Origin: Oscillospiraceae bacterium
GTDB taxonomy: Bacteria; Bacillota; Clostridia; Oscillospirales; Ruminococcaceae
DNA: 64,000 bases
Direction: 5' to 3'
Assembly (NCBI GenBank): GCA_902363145.1
Contig: CABIZB010000004.1
Location: 248,001 to 312,000, forward strand
Shown: in pieces, positions 26,135-34,818 of the stretch
Numbering within the stretch: the first letter of the stretch is position 1
Layout: each line of letters begins with the position of its first letter
The notes under the pieces: model-generated
Seen by the model: the letters and a program-made list of their open reading frames with translations, nothing else
Database searches by the model: none
What the model was told of the DNA's origin: nothing
Program-made: the position numbers and the translations under genes

Positions 26135-29086
26135 TTATTCATCAAGACCGAGGTTCTTACGCTTACGTGTAATCTCGGCGTTGATATCCTTGTTATACCA
26201 GCGGAGCGTCTCACGGGCATTTTCGTTATCGTTAACAACGGAACGGAATGCGTTCATAATGCTTCGGGTAACAACATAGGAAGATGGTATGATAGGAATT
26301 TCATCAAGCTCATTGAGCTGAGCGTTGATCTTAGTAAGATCAGACTTGGACCAGTTGAGCTTCTGGAGAGCCTCAACGTTTGCGGACTCAAATCTTCCGA
26401 GAGGACCCATTACGCCCTCAACATTCTGACCGTAAGTGATCATTGTGTCTGTGGAAGTGAACCACTTGATGTACTCCCATGCACCCTCTACATTCTTGCA
26501 GTCCTTGAGGATAATGAAGCCTGAACCTGAGGAGTTAGCCGCATGAGAAATTGTTCCGTCCTCTCTGCGTGTACCGGGAACGGGGCAGAAATCCCACGCA
26601 CCCTTGATCTCGGGAGCAGCAACATTCAGCTGATTGTAGAATGTGCAATAGTTCTGGATCACGATGGGAGCCTCACCTGTTCTAAAACGGGAGAACGCAT
26701 CGTAGGTCTGGTCGAACTTATAAGTAGTATAGAACTTGGTCCATGTATCGAATGCGTTAACTGCCTCAACGGAGTCGAAGGTAGTTTCGGTCTGCTCATC
26801 ATTATAATAGTTGAGACCGGACTGGAGCATGAGCATTGCAAATGTGTGACCAACTTCGGTAGAAGGAGCAACGGCGTTACCGTTAACGTTTGCGGGAAGG
26901 ATAAGACCGGGCTGCATATACTTTCTCTGGATAGCGGGAAGCATATCAATAAGGTCGTCCCAGGTCTCGGGAGGCTCGGTGATGCCTATTTCAGAAAGCA
27001 CGTCCTTTCTGTAGAACATCATGGGGAAGGTACGGGTAATGGGAATGCCGTAGGTCTGGTTATCATATGTATAATGAACCATTGCGGTATCCTGGAATCT
27101 GCCCTTTACCTCATCAAAGCCGTCCAAATCGTCCAGAGGAACAAGGAGATTTCTGATAGCAAGGTTTACAGGGAATTCACCGCCGACGAACATTGCTACG
27201 TCAGGGCCCTTGCCTGCCAGAACTGCTTCCATGATAGTACCCTGAACCAGGTTGATGGAAACATCAATTCCATAGTTGGGAGTAAATTCAGATTCTGTAA
27301 GCTGCTTTACAACGGTTGTCTGGTCACGTCCGAGACCAACCCAAACAACAACGGACTCAGCAGTTGTATCCGAAAGAACGGTATAATCCTCAAAGAAGGA
27401 GCCGACGAAGCCCCGGATTCCGAAAGCAGCAGCCTTGAAGAAGTTTTCCTTAACGTTGCTGAACTCGGCAGTCTTGCCGCTTGCATCATAAGCGGGTGCG
27501 ACTTCAATGTAATCGACTTCCAGAGGCTGATCTCTGTACTCACGCATCCAGGAGGATACGGAAGTGATGTTATCCTTCAGAGAAGAGTTGGAGATGTATG
27601 TAGGGATCTTGTTAGGCTTGTCAACGCATCTGTCAAGAACATCGGCAAGTCTTGCAAGAGCGGTAGCTTCCGAACCGGACTGCTGGGAAAGGTCCTCGAT
27701 CTTAGCCTGCTCGGTTCTCAGTTCTACGGAAAGTCTTGCGCACGCTTCAAGCAGATCGGGGATCTCCTTGTGAACGTAGTAATCAGTGTACTTATCGGGG
27801 CTGGGACCGGTGATCATAAGGATCTGCATATAATACTGGTTAGCCTCGTAAACGATCTCGTCCAGACGCTGCATGGACTCGCCTATCTCACCGGGGATAG
27901 CCTCAAGAGCTATTGTATGAGTGCCCTTTGTAAGATAAACATAAGCAGGCTCGCCTGTTGCATCATCTGTAGGATAGGACATTACCCAGTCGTTGGAGTA
28001 ATCGAACTTTACCTGCTCGAAAGGCTCGGAGGGAACTTCGCCGTCAATATAAACACGGCGGTTGGAGTAAAGACCTCTCATAACGTCCTGACGGCCCTTG
28101 ATACCTATTTTATAGTATCCGTCCTCAGGAATTTCCATTTCCCATGTAACGATCTGACCTGATGTATCCCAGGTACCGTCGCCCACGGTATTATAGCGCT
28201 CCTTAACGGGGTCGGAAGGATCGCCGTTATGGTCTTCGGTAAGGTATGTACCTCTGTCATATGTGGGGAAAATTGTCTGAGAATTGGTGTAAATGTAATT
28301 TTCACCCTGTACCTTAACAGTCTCAGCACCTGCGTTTGCTCTCAATTCTTCATCGGAAGGAGCGGTATAAGCCTCAGCAGGCTCATACTGATAAAGCTTG
28401 ATGTAAGCGATAGCAACGGAAGCCTTTTCGGAATTAAGGCTTACGGTATGCTGACCCTCGTCAAAGTAGAAATAAAGAGGCTCGTTGTAAAGTCCGTCAG
28501 AATCCTTGAAGGAGGTTGTTACCCACATAGGTTCCTCGATCTGAGGAGGACGGGTTTCGTTTCCACGCTCGTTGGGAGCGATCTCGTAAGCAGACTTCCA
28601 GGTTCTTGGGAAGCTTACACGCATTGCAGTATCGAACGGAGTTTCGCCGTCGATGAGCACAGACATTTCGGAAGTGGTATTGCCGCCTGTGATGGGATAA
28701 TAGCAAACCTCCATGTTGTATGCGCCTGCTGTAGTTACGTCAACAGTGAAGTCAAGTGTGCCGTCTTCGTTTGACCAGATAACGACATCGTCTTTGCCCT
28801 CGTATCTTCCGACTTCAACCTTAGCGTCGTCAGAACATGAAGAATACTGCAGAAAGACTTCGTCTCTCGGACGTACTTTGTCAGAAATTTCGGAGTAATA
28901 ATCGCTGTACGTTTTTTGCTTGACGTATGTGATCTCAGGGAGTTCGTACTTTTCCGCCTCAGTTTGCAGAATTTCGTCAGCAGCTGACTCTGAATCGGCA
29001 AATGCTGTAAACGAAAAAGAAGTCATGCAGATCATCACAGCCATTACACCCGACAGGAGCCTTTTTAGACTTGTTTTCCTTGACAA
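26135..29086 (-). CDS. Giant extracellular solute-binding protein with N-terminal beta-sandwich domains
   Basis: About 983 residues, more than twice the usual size. The C-terminal half (about 555-975) is a family 1 sugar-binding protein (FTPNYGIDVSINLVQGTIME; NLLVPLDDLDGF; MMFYRKDVLSEIGITEPPETWDDL; YIKWFTSTDTM). The N-terminal half has two carbohydrate-module-like beta-sandwiches (about 60-235 and 255-415) with repeated phrases on trimeric strands, then a helical linker. The signal peptide ends TAFADS with no lipobox cysteine, so it is not a lipoprotein. GTG at 29098 abuts the AAAGGTGG site; TTG at 29086 is better spaced and is chosen. It is first in the operon, after a perfect promoter with a leader of about 190 nt. 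Confidence 0.88.
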   Translation of the reverse strand: MSRKTSLKRLLSGVMAVMICMTSFSFTAFADSESAADEILQTEAEKYELPEITYVKQKTYSDYYSEISDKVRPRDEVFLQYSSCSDDAKVEVGRYEGKDDVVIWSNEDGTLDFTVDVTTAGAYNMEVCYYPITGGNTTSEMSVLIDGETPFDTAMRVSFPRTWKSAYEIAPNERGNETRPPQIEEPMWVTTSFKDSDGLYNEPLYFYFDEGQHTVSLNSEKASVAIAYIKLYQYEPAEAYTAPSDEELRANAGAETVKVQGENYIYTNSQTIFPTYDRGTYLTEDHNGDPSDPVKERYNTVGDGTWDTSGQIVTWEMEIPEDGYYKIGIKGRQDVMRGLYSNRRVYIDGEVPSEPFEQVKFDYSNDWVMSYPTDDATGEPAYVYLTKGTHTIALEAIPGEIGESMQRLDEIVYEANQYYMQILMITGPSPDKYTDYYVHKEIPDLLEACARLSVELRTEQAKIEDLSQQSGSEATALARLADVLDRCVDKPNKIPTYISNSSLKDNITSVSSWMREYRDQPLEVDYIEVAPAYDASGKTAEFSNVKENFFKAAAFGIRGFVGSFFEDYTVLSDTTAESVVVWVGLGRDQTTVVKQLTESEFTPNYGIDVSINLVQGTIMEAVLAGKGPDVAMFVGGEFPVNLAIRNLLVPLDDLDGFDEVKGRFQDTAMVHYTYDNQTYGIPITRTFPMMFYRKDVLSEIGITEPPETWDDLIDMLPAIQRKYMQPGLILPANVNGNAVAPSTEVGHTFAMLMLQSGLNYYNDEQTETTFDSVEAVNAFDTWTKFYTTYKFDQTYDAFSRFRTGEAPIVIQNYCTFYNQLNVAAPEIKGAWDFCPVPGTRREDGTISHAANSSGSGFIILKDCKNVEGAWEYIKWFTSTDTMITYGQNVEGVMGPLGRFESANVEALQKLNWSKSDLTKINAQLNELDEIPIIPSSYVVTRSIMNAFRSVVNDNENARETLRWYNKDINAEITRKRKNLGLDE

Positions 29087-29291
29087 AAGATAGACCACCT
29101 TTCGTATAAGAATAGGGACGCTTTGATATTATTTTATCAATATTATCACCGAGAGAAGCAAATGCTGTTATCAAGCTTTTGAGGCGCAACTTCCCCTTTT
29201 CGTGATACTTGTGCGAAAATTGCGTTAGCTTTATGGCAATTTGACAAAAAAATTCAGTGAGAACAATGAAAAACTATGGACCCGTATAATA

Positions 29292-29320
29292 ATTATATCA
29301 AGTTGACTAATGGTTGTCAA
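29292..29320 (-). promoter_or_regulatory. Consensus promoter of the carbohydrate import operon with overlapping inverted repeat
   Basis: On the minus strand TTGACA (29315-29320) and TATAAT (29292-29297) are spaced by 17 bases. The -35 is part of an inverted repeat TTGAC-N8-GTCAA reaching into the spacer (29303-29320), a candidate operator that would block polymerase when bound. Confidence 0.88.
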
Positions 29321-29500
29321 GTAATGTTGTTGTTTTTTGTGTATATTTTGACCGACTTTTTTTGGTTAAATGCTCCAATTAAACGATTAAGTAATTGGTG
29401 CATTTTACGATTTGTATAATTTTCTGCACATATTATATCGTCAAAAACCAGATAATATGTACAAACAACATAAGCAGCAATGAAAAATTTGCCGGTCAAC

Positions 29501-29536
29501 AAAAAAATTCCGCTCACAATTTCTTGTGAGCGGAAT
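29501..29536 (-). terminator. Terminator of the surface-protein gene
   Basis: ATTCCGCTCACA and TGTGAGCGGAAT form a 12-bp stem with a six-base loop. On the minus strand it is followed by seven T. It lies 47 bases past the stop. Confidence 0.92.
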
Positions 29537-29582
29537 CTGATTACTTATTAAGTAACTTCAAGAAGTAAACTCCGTATGGAGA

Positions 29583-31247
29583 TTAGCCTCTCTTCTTAGC
29601 TACTACAGCAGCTGCAGCAAGAGCTACAGGGATAACTGCGAGAGCGACAGAAGCGTTACCGGTTGCAGGAGAAGGAGCAGGAGCGGGAACTTCCTCAGCA
29701 GGAGCCTCGTCCTCAGCAGTATCATCAGCTACTACTTCGTCCTCAACAACTTCCTCGTCAACAGTTTCCTCGTCGTCAGAGATCTCGTCGCCTTCGCCGT
29801 CGATACCCTCGCCAGCGTCAACGTTCTCGTCGTCGCCTACTACTACAGTAAGGTTATCCCAGTACCAGTCAGCAGGAGTGTAGAGGAGCATAGAAGTAAG
29901 GAAGGTCTTAGCATCAGTGATCTTGCCTTCGTCGGTGATTGTTGCCCAGTCAAAGGTAAGAGTGTTGTTGCCCCAGTTGAACTTATCGGTGTCGTTGAGC
30001 TGCATTGTGATGCCGCTGTTTACAACGATAGCGCCGGTGAAGAGGTTGGTGCCCCAAGCAGAGGAGTAAGAACCGTACATATCGTAATCGTCAGTACCGA
30101 AGGAGCTGTAGGAATCACCGAGGTTGGTGTAGAGGTGCTGACCGAAGGTAGGATTGTACCAGTCATAAGAAGAAGTCTGGTAGCCGTAAGCTCTGTCAGC
30201 TTCAACCCACTGCTGGAAGAGGTGAGACTTAGCGGTGGTAACATATCCATCGTAAGAAGTGAATGTGAAGGTTACGTTCTCGTGGTTAGCGATAGCGTCG
30301 TTGATAACTGCTACAGGCTTGGTGTAGTAGTTGCCGCCTGCCTTACGAGCAGTAAGAGCGTTTACTACGTTAGCGGGAGCGTTAAGAGTGGACTTCATGG
30401 GGTAGATCTTATCAGAAAGATCGCCCTGTGTGAAAGCGGAAACAGCTACGGAAGTAGGAGCCTGCATGATCTGGTGATCGGAAGTGATGAGGCTCTTGCC
30501 GTTGTTGATGAAGATCTCAGCGGTGAGGGTCTTCTCAACGTATGTATCGCCGCCGAGAGCGCCGATTACAGCTGCTGCATCCCAGCTCCAAGCGTTGGAA
30601 CCGTTAACGATTACCTGTGCAGGAACCTTGTAAGTCATCTTAGCAGTGAGAGCCTGGAAGCCATACTCACCAGCGTTTGCAGTGTAGCCAAGGGAGCCGA
30701 GCTCGTAGTTAGCCATGGGGAGAGAACCAGCAACGTTGCCAAGAGATACAGGCATGTTGAAGGACTTCTTGCCATCGCCGAGATCGCTGGTTACGTGAGA
30801 ACCATCGGTCTTAGCAGCATCAGCAGTCCAAGAAATGGTAACAGGAGCACCCTGGTCGCCGGTAGCAACGTTCTTGATAGGTGTAGCAGTTACCTGGAAA
30901 TCAGACATACCACCGATTACGGAAGTGTCGTTAGGATATGCCTTGTAGCACTGAGCTACCTGAGCGCAAACGATTGCGTTGTCAAGGCCAAAAGTGATGT
31001 AGGACTTAGCATCAGCAGAGTTAAGCTCATCGTTAACAGCCTTAGATACGGAATAGTAAGCGTTGGTGTTGGAAGCAGCGTAGTTAGCAACAACAGTTAC
31101 CTTAGAGGTAACGGAAGTGTCCTGTACGTACTTCTTAAGGTCATAAGTAAGGGAAATAGTATCCTGATCAGCGGATACAGTTGCAGCCATTGCAGATACG
31201 GCCATTGCGCCAGCCATTACGCCAGCAATTGACTTTTTCATGTTCAT
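29583..31247 (-). CDS. Abundant cell-surface protein with acidic stalk and sortase-like C-terminus
   Basis: This 554-residue protein does not match a family I recognise. It has a signal peptide (MKKSIAGVMAGAMAVSAMA, cleaved near ATVSA), an ectodomain rich in N, T, Y and A without catalytic motifs, an acidic stalk (about 470-515, mostly E and D), a proline/alanine linker and the ending SPATGN, a hydrophobic stretch and KKRG. That resembles a variant LPXTG-type sorting signal. A near-consensus promoter, an AGGAGG site with 8-base spacing, a 12-bp terminator and restricted codon choice (GTA, GCT/GCA, AAC, AAG) suggest very high expression. It could be an S-layer-like or adhesion protein; this is inference. 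Confidence 0.8.
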   Translation of the reverse strand: MNMKKSIAGVMAGAMAVSAMAATVSADQDTISLTYDLKKYVQDTSVTSKVTVVANYAASNTNAYYSVSKAVNDELNSADAKSYITFGLDNAIVCAQVAQCYKAYPNDTSVIGGMSDFQVTATPIKNVATGDQGAPVTISWTADAAKTDGSHVTSDLGDGKKSFNMPVSLGNVAGSLPMANYELGSLGYTANAGEYGFQALTAKMTYKVPAQVIVNGSNAWSWDAAAVIGALGGDTYVEKTLTAEIFINNGKSLITSDHQIMQAPTSVAVSAFTQGDLSDKIYPMKSTLNAPANVVNALTARKAGGNYYTKPVAVINDAIANHENVTFTFTSYDGYVTTAKSHLFQQWVEADRAYGYQTSSYDWYNPTFGQHLYTNLGDSYSSFGTDDYDMYGSYSSAWGTNLFTGAIVVNSGITMQLNDTDKFNWGNNTLTFDWATITDEGKITDAKTFLTSMLLYTPADWYWDNLTVVVGDDENVDAGEGIDGEGDEISDDEETVDEEVVEDEVVADDTAEDEAPAEEVPAPAPSPATGNASVALAVIPVALAAAAVVAKKRG

Positions 31248-31644
31248 GAAAAATTCCTCCTTGTTTTGTTTTGGTTTTCTTTATTTATTTCCAAATATGT
31301 ATGGAAATCAAATATATGGTGATACTGTGCTTCTGCTCACGTTGTATCACGCTATTATTGTACCACTTGCGGGCGTTCATGTCAATGTACATATACAACA
31401 AAATTGCCAAAGCCTTTTTATCTTTAATGCACACTTTTTGCCCAAAAAGAGCGGATTTTGCGAATGTTTCCGGGTTTTATCATCCGAAACCCACCGGCTT
31501 TTCACCCGACCCTTCCGTGGTCTGTATAATACTATACATCATTTCACAAGCAATTTCAATATCCTTAATGCACAAATTTAAAATTTGTTTTTAAAGCTCT
31601 TTTATAAAAAATATTTAAAAGCTGCCCATATTTTTCATTTCGGA
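31248..31644. other. Intergenic region upstream of the surface-protein gene
   Basis: The promoter at 31357-31385 leaves a leader of about 100 nt. From 31386 to 31644 the sequence is AT-rich with no gene; no clear terminator was found for the minus-strand gene ending at 31645. Confidence 0.5.
31357..31385 (-). promoter_or_regulatory. Near-consensus promoter of the surface-protein gene
   Basis: On the minus strand TTGACA (31380-31385) and TACAAT (31357-31362) are spaced by 17 bases, about 110 bases upstream of the start codon. Confidence 0.88.
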
Positions 31645-32580
31645 TCAATAGTTCAGTCCGCTGTTGTTAAGCGCTGCCACCATTATCTCGTATCTCAGCT
31701 TGTCCTTACATTCGGGCTTTGCCATATAATCGACTATCTGCTCGCACAGGAGCATCATGTTGGCGCTTCTGCCCTCAAGCTTGAAATTTTCGAAGCCCAT
31801 GGGAACATATTTTCCGTAAAGCAGGTCGGGCGTAACTCTCAGGGGATATTCCTTTCCGCCGTATGGGTCAAACTTTCTCCACTCGCACTCCCACTCCTTT
31901 ATGCCGTATCTCCGGCAGATGTCGGGAGTAAGGGCAGGGTACTGCTTTGATATGCCGAGCTTTTCCAGCTGCATCTTTCCGATGTACTCGTAATGCGCCT
32001 TTCTGCGTGGACAGCCTGCCACACAGACAGGGTTTGAAAGTATCTCGCAGCGTTTTCTTTCCTCGGGTGTGAGCTTCTCCAGCTCCTCAAAATTATTGTT
32101 AAAGTTGTAGTCCAGCACTACAAGGCTGTAGTCCTTTGCCAGCTCCGCCTTTACGTCATTCATATCCCTGATGCACTTGCAGGTAGAGCTTGTGACCTTC
32201 ATATTGGGGTGGGTCTGCCTGATGTATTTTTCCAGCACAGGCGAGAAAACTATGACCTCGTTCATGCCGTTGTCCGCAATTTCAAGAGCGGTGTTGCAGT
32301 CGGGATCGTCCAGATATTCCTCGGTGATGAAAGGGTTTGTAAAGGTAAATCTGTAAGGTATCCCCCTCTGGTTATATGCGTCGATGACAGCCTTTGCCCT
32401 GTCGGGATAAAACCTGCCAAGTATCATTCTTCCGCCGTTCCAGATAAGGGGCATACTGCCGAAAAATGAAGCTATTTTCACATTTTCCCTGAAAAGCTCG
32501 GGATACTGTGAAAGTGCGTCAGCCAAAGCAATATTCAGGCTGACTGTGCTTGTGGCCTCAGCCACGTGGAAACCTGCCAT
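31645..32580 (-). CDS. Uncharacterised protein resembling U32-peptidase-like TIM barrels
   Basis: This 311-residue protein is probably cytoplasmic. Alternating strands and helices suggest a TIM barrel: SFFGSMPLIWNGGR, PYRFTFTNPFIT, EVIVFSPVLEKYI, KVTSSTC and LVVLDYNFNNNF. A cysteine-containing segment, NPVCVAGCPRRKAHYEY, and the late GFENFKLEGRSAN recall the cluster and KLEGR-type motifs of U32 proteins, some of which act in tRNA or cofactor hydroxylation. The match is partial, so no function is claimed. The ATG at 32580 follows AAGGA by eight bases. It is the last gene of aroE-flavin reductase-tatD, 17 bases after tatD. Confidence 0.65.
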   Translation of the reverse strand: MAGFHVAEATSTVSLNIALADALSQYPELFRENVKIASFFGSMPLIWNGGRMILGRFYPDRAKAVIDAYNQRGIPYRFTFTNPFITEEYLDDPDCNTALEIADNGMNEVIVFSPVLEKYIRQTHPNMKVTSSTCKCIRDMNDVKAELAKDYSLVVLDYNFNNNFEELEKLTPEERKRCEILSNPVCVAGCPRRKAHYEYIGKMQLEKLGISKQYPALTPDICRRYGIKEWECEWRKFDPYGGKEYPLRVTPDLLYGKYVPMGFENFKLEGRSANMMLLCEQIVDYMAKPECKDKLRYEIMVAALNNSGLNY

Positions 32581-32597
32581 TATATCATTCCTTTCGG

Positions 32598-33350
32598 TCA
32601 TATTCCAAATAATCTTTCCGCATTCTGCGCCGTGATCTCAGCCGCTTCCTCACGGGTGATGCCCATAAGCTCCGCAAATGTACCCAGCGTATAAACGATA
32701 TTTCCGCTGTCATTGCGTTTTCCCCTGTTGGGCTCGGGAGCCATGTAAGGGCAGTCCGTCTCAACAAGGAGCCTGTCATGGGGAATAGATGAAAGGGCAT
32801 TTTTTGCCTTTTTGGAATTTTTAAAGGTAACAACGCCCGTAAAGCCGATGTACATACCCAGCGAGATTATCTCACGAGCAGTCTCGGCTGAGCCGGAAAA
32901 GCAGTGCACAACGCCCTTGGGACGGTATTTCCTCAGCAGCGCCATGGTATCCTCCCAGGCGTCACGGGTGTGAATCACCACAGGGAGATCCGCCTCCGCC
33001 GCCAGCTTCAGCTGCTCTTCAAATGCGGATTTCTGAACTTCACGGTCATGATTTTCATAGTGGTAGTCAAGCCCTATCTCGCCCACAGCCACTACTTTTT
33101 TATTGCCGCAAAGCTTTTTTATTTCGTCAAGCCTGTCCGTTTCATCGGCACTGTCAGGGTGAAGTCCCACAGCCGCAAATATTTTTGGATATTTTTCAGC
33201 CAGCGCCACAGAGGTGTATGAGCTTTTCACCGAGCAGCCGATGTTCACTATCTTGTCGATATCGCCCGCAAAAAGCCTGTCAAGCAGCTCATAGCGGTCG
33301 CTTTCAAAAGCGTCATCGTCATAATGAGCGTGAGAATCTATTATCCTCAT
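32598..33350 (-). CDS. tatD: TatD-family metal-dependent DNase
   Basis: This 250-residue TIM-barrel hydrolase is full length. Metal ligands are visible: H7 and H9 in SHAHYDD, the glutamate in VGEIGLDYHYE, HTRDAW, VVHCFSGS and the late aspartate in LLVETDCPYMAPEP. TatD enzymes have 3'-5' nuclease activity and are implicated in DNA repair. Its start overlaps the stop of the flavin reductase gene by four bases (ATGA). The neighbours (aroE, flavin reductase) suggest a housekeeping run, not a pathway. Confidence 0.95.
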   Translation of the reverse strand: MRIIDSHAHYDDDAFESDRYELLDRLFAGDIDKIVNIGCSVKSSYTSVALAEKYPKIFAAVGLHPDSADETDRLDEIKKLCGNKKVVAVGEIGLDYHYENHDREVQKSAFEEQLKLAAEADLPVVIHTRDAWEDTMALLRKYRPKGVVHCFSGSAETAREIISLGMYIGFTGVVTFKNSKKAKNALSSIPHDRLLVETDCPYMAPEPNRGKRNDSGNIVYTLGTFAELMGITREEAAEITAQNAERLFGI

Positions 33351-33919
33351 TTCCCCGCCCCCTTTTTGCGCACTGAGAAGCCGAAGTCGCCCAGCTTTCG
33401 TCCCAGAGCAAAATATTCGCCGTGAGAATATGCCATAAGCCCCGCCTGCTGGAGATTTATCTTGCCCTTGCTGTCAACATACCGCTCGTCCACGCTCATT
33501 CCCGTGATAGCCGCAATAAACATGGTGTGGCTGCCAAGGTCATTGGCAATTCTCACCTTGCATTCCAGCGAAACGGGACACTGAAGTATCACGGGGCAGT
33601 CAACAGTCTGTGCCTTTTCGGTCTCAAAGTGACATTTGGTGAATTTATCAAGCTTTGCGCCGCTTTTCATGCCGCACAGGTCAGTTTCTCTTGCCATTTT
33701 CGAGGTGGTGAGGTTGATGACAAACTCCCCCGTCTCCTTTATAATAGCATAGGAATGGCGCTCGGGACGTATGGAAACATACGCCATAGGGGGACGTGTG
33801 TTTACGATACCTGTCCACGCCGCCGTAAGGACATTTCTGCCGTCGCCGCTGCCGCAGGTCACCAGAGCCGCAGGAAGAGGCGCCATGAGAGTTCCGCCCT
33901 TGAAATACTGCCTGCCCAT
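33347..33919 (-). CDS. Flavin reductase family protein (FMN-binding split barrel)
   Basis: This 190-residue protein starts MGRQYFKGGTLMAPLPAALV. The family pattern follows: RNVLTAAWTGIVNTRPPMAYVSIRP (FMN-phosphate loop), GEFVINLTT and the later HTMFIAAITG strand. Such proteins bind FMN and reduce flavins or, in many anaerobes, act as uncharacterised flavoproteins. An upstream start is possible, but the ATG at 33919, nine bases after GGAGGG, is better and leaves one base after the aroE stop. It overlaps tatD by four bases. The substrate is unknown. Confidence 0.88.
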   Translation of the reverse strand: MGRQYFKGGTLMAPLPAALVTCGSGDGRNVLTAAWTGIVNTRPPMAYVSIRPERHSYAIIKETGEFVINLTTSKMARETDLCGMKSGAKLDKFTKCHFETEKAQTVDCPVILQCPVSLECKVRIANDLGSHTMFIAAITGMSVDERYVDSKGKINLQQAGLMAYSHGEYFALGRKLGDFGFSVRKKGAGK

Positions 33920-33920
33920 A

Positions 33921-34757
33921 TCACTTTCCCTCCATGAGCCTGTGCATATCGGCAATAAGCGCAGCTATATCATCATCTTTGTAGGAAGCGCCGTTCCATA
34001 TCTCGTGTGCCACAGCCGCCTGCCATACCAGCATAGCCATGCCTCCGCAGGTCTTTATGCCGTACTTTTCGGCGATCTGCATGATCTTTGTGCGCTCGGG
34101 ATTGTAGATAACGTCAAAAACAAAGCCGCAGTTTGCGATAACATCTTCACTTACAGGGCAGTCATCGTTGTGAGGAAACATTCCAACGGGAGAAGCATTC
34201 ACCAACACATCATAGCTGCCTGTGATGTCCTCGGGGTGGACTACCGTTATTTTTGCATCAATATTGTTTTCCTTTGCGCAGTCAAACACAGGCTGAACCT
34301 TGCTTTCGGAGCCGTTTCGCACTGCAACCGTCAGCTCTGCCCCATGTCTCACAGCTTCAATGGCTATCATTCTGCCAACGCCGCCGCAGCCTATCTGCAA
34401 TACCCTGCCGTGAAGCCCTGAGCCTGCCGCTTCAAGGGAGCGCAGGAAACCGTCGCAGTCGGTGTTGTAGCCAATGTGCTTACCGTCCTTTTTCACAACG
34501 CAGTTGACGGAATCATAGCGTTTTGCCGAATCTCCCAATTCGTCCAGATACTTTATTATCTCCACCTTGTGGGGAATGGTCACGTTGAAGCCGTCCAGCG
34601 CCATAAGTTCATCTATCCTGCAAGGCAGCTCTTCCGATGAATATTCTTTCAGCTCATAATTCGTTCCGTCAAGCCCGTCCAGTTCAAAAAGCCTTTTGTG
34701 AATGGGCGGGGACATGGTGTGCTTCAGGGGATATCCCAAAAGACCGTAGTGCTTCAT
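33921..34757 (-). CDS. aroE: Shikimate dehydrogenase
   Basis: This 278-residue NADP-dependent enzyme reduces 3-dehydroshikimate in the aromatic amino-acid pathway. The substrate site reads GYPLKHTMSPPIHKR, with NVTIPHK carrying the catalytic lysine and GYNTDCDGF the catalytic aspartate. The dinucleotide loop is QIGCGGVGRM, and the C-terminal GGMAMLVWQAA motif is present. An upstream in-frame ATG would add 20 residues without a ribosome site; GAAAGGAAG supports 34757. It is the first gene of the run ending with the U32-like protein. A weak promoter (TTGAGT, 18 bases, TATAAT on the minus strand) lies near 34790-34820. Confidence 0.96.
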   Translation of the reverse strand: MKHYGLLGYPLKHTMSPPIHKRLFELDGLDGTNYELKEYSSEELPCRIDELMALDGFNVTIPHKVEIIKYLDELGDSAKRYDSVNCVVKKDGKHIGYNTDCDGFLRSLEAAGSGLHGRVLQIGCGGVGRMIAIEAVRHGAELTVAVRNGSESKVQPVFDCAKENNIDAKITVVHPEDITGSYDVLVNASPVGMFPHNDDCPVSEDVIANCGFVFDVIYNPERTKIMQIAEKYGIKTCGGMAMLVWQAAVAHEIWNGASYKDDDIAALIADMHRLMEGK

Positions 34758-34818
34758 CTGAAAATCTTCCTTTCGTTTTTCCGCACTATTATAATAGTAT
34801 ATGCCATTTTCACTCAAA

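Larger units (their letters stand above)
29087..29582. other. Intergenic region with import-operon promoter and surface-protein terminator
   Basis: This stretch holds a leader of about 190 nt with a minor inverted repeat TTGATA/TATCAA near 29122-29141, the promoter at 29292-29320, an AT-rich interval at 29321-29500 with no recognised gene, and the terminator of the surface-protein gene at 29501-29536. Confidence 0.6.

Noticed and set aside
26543..28162. Long open frame (539 codons) opposite the binding-protein gene
   Set aside because: It is antisense to a clear protein; composition reflects codon bias of the real gene.
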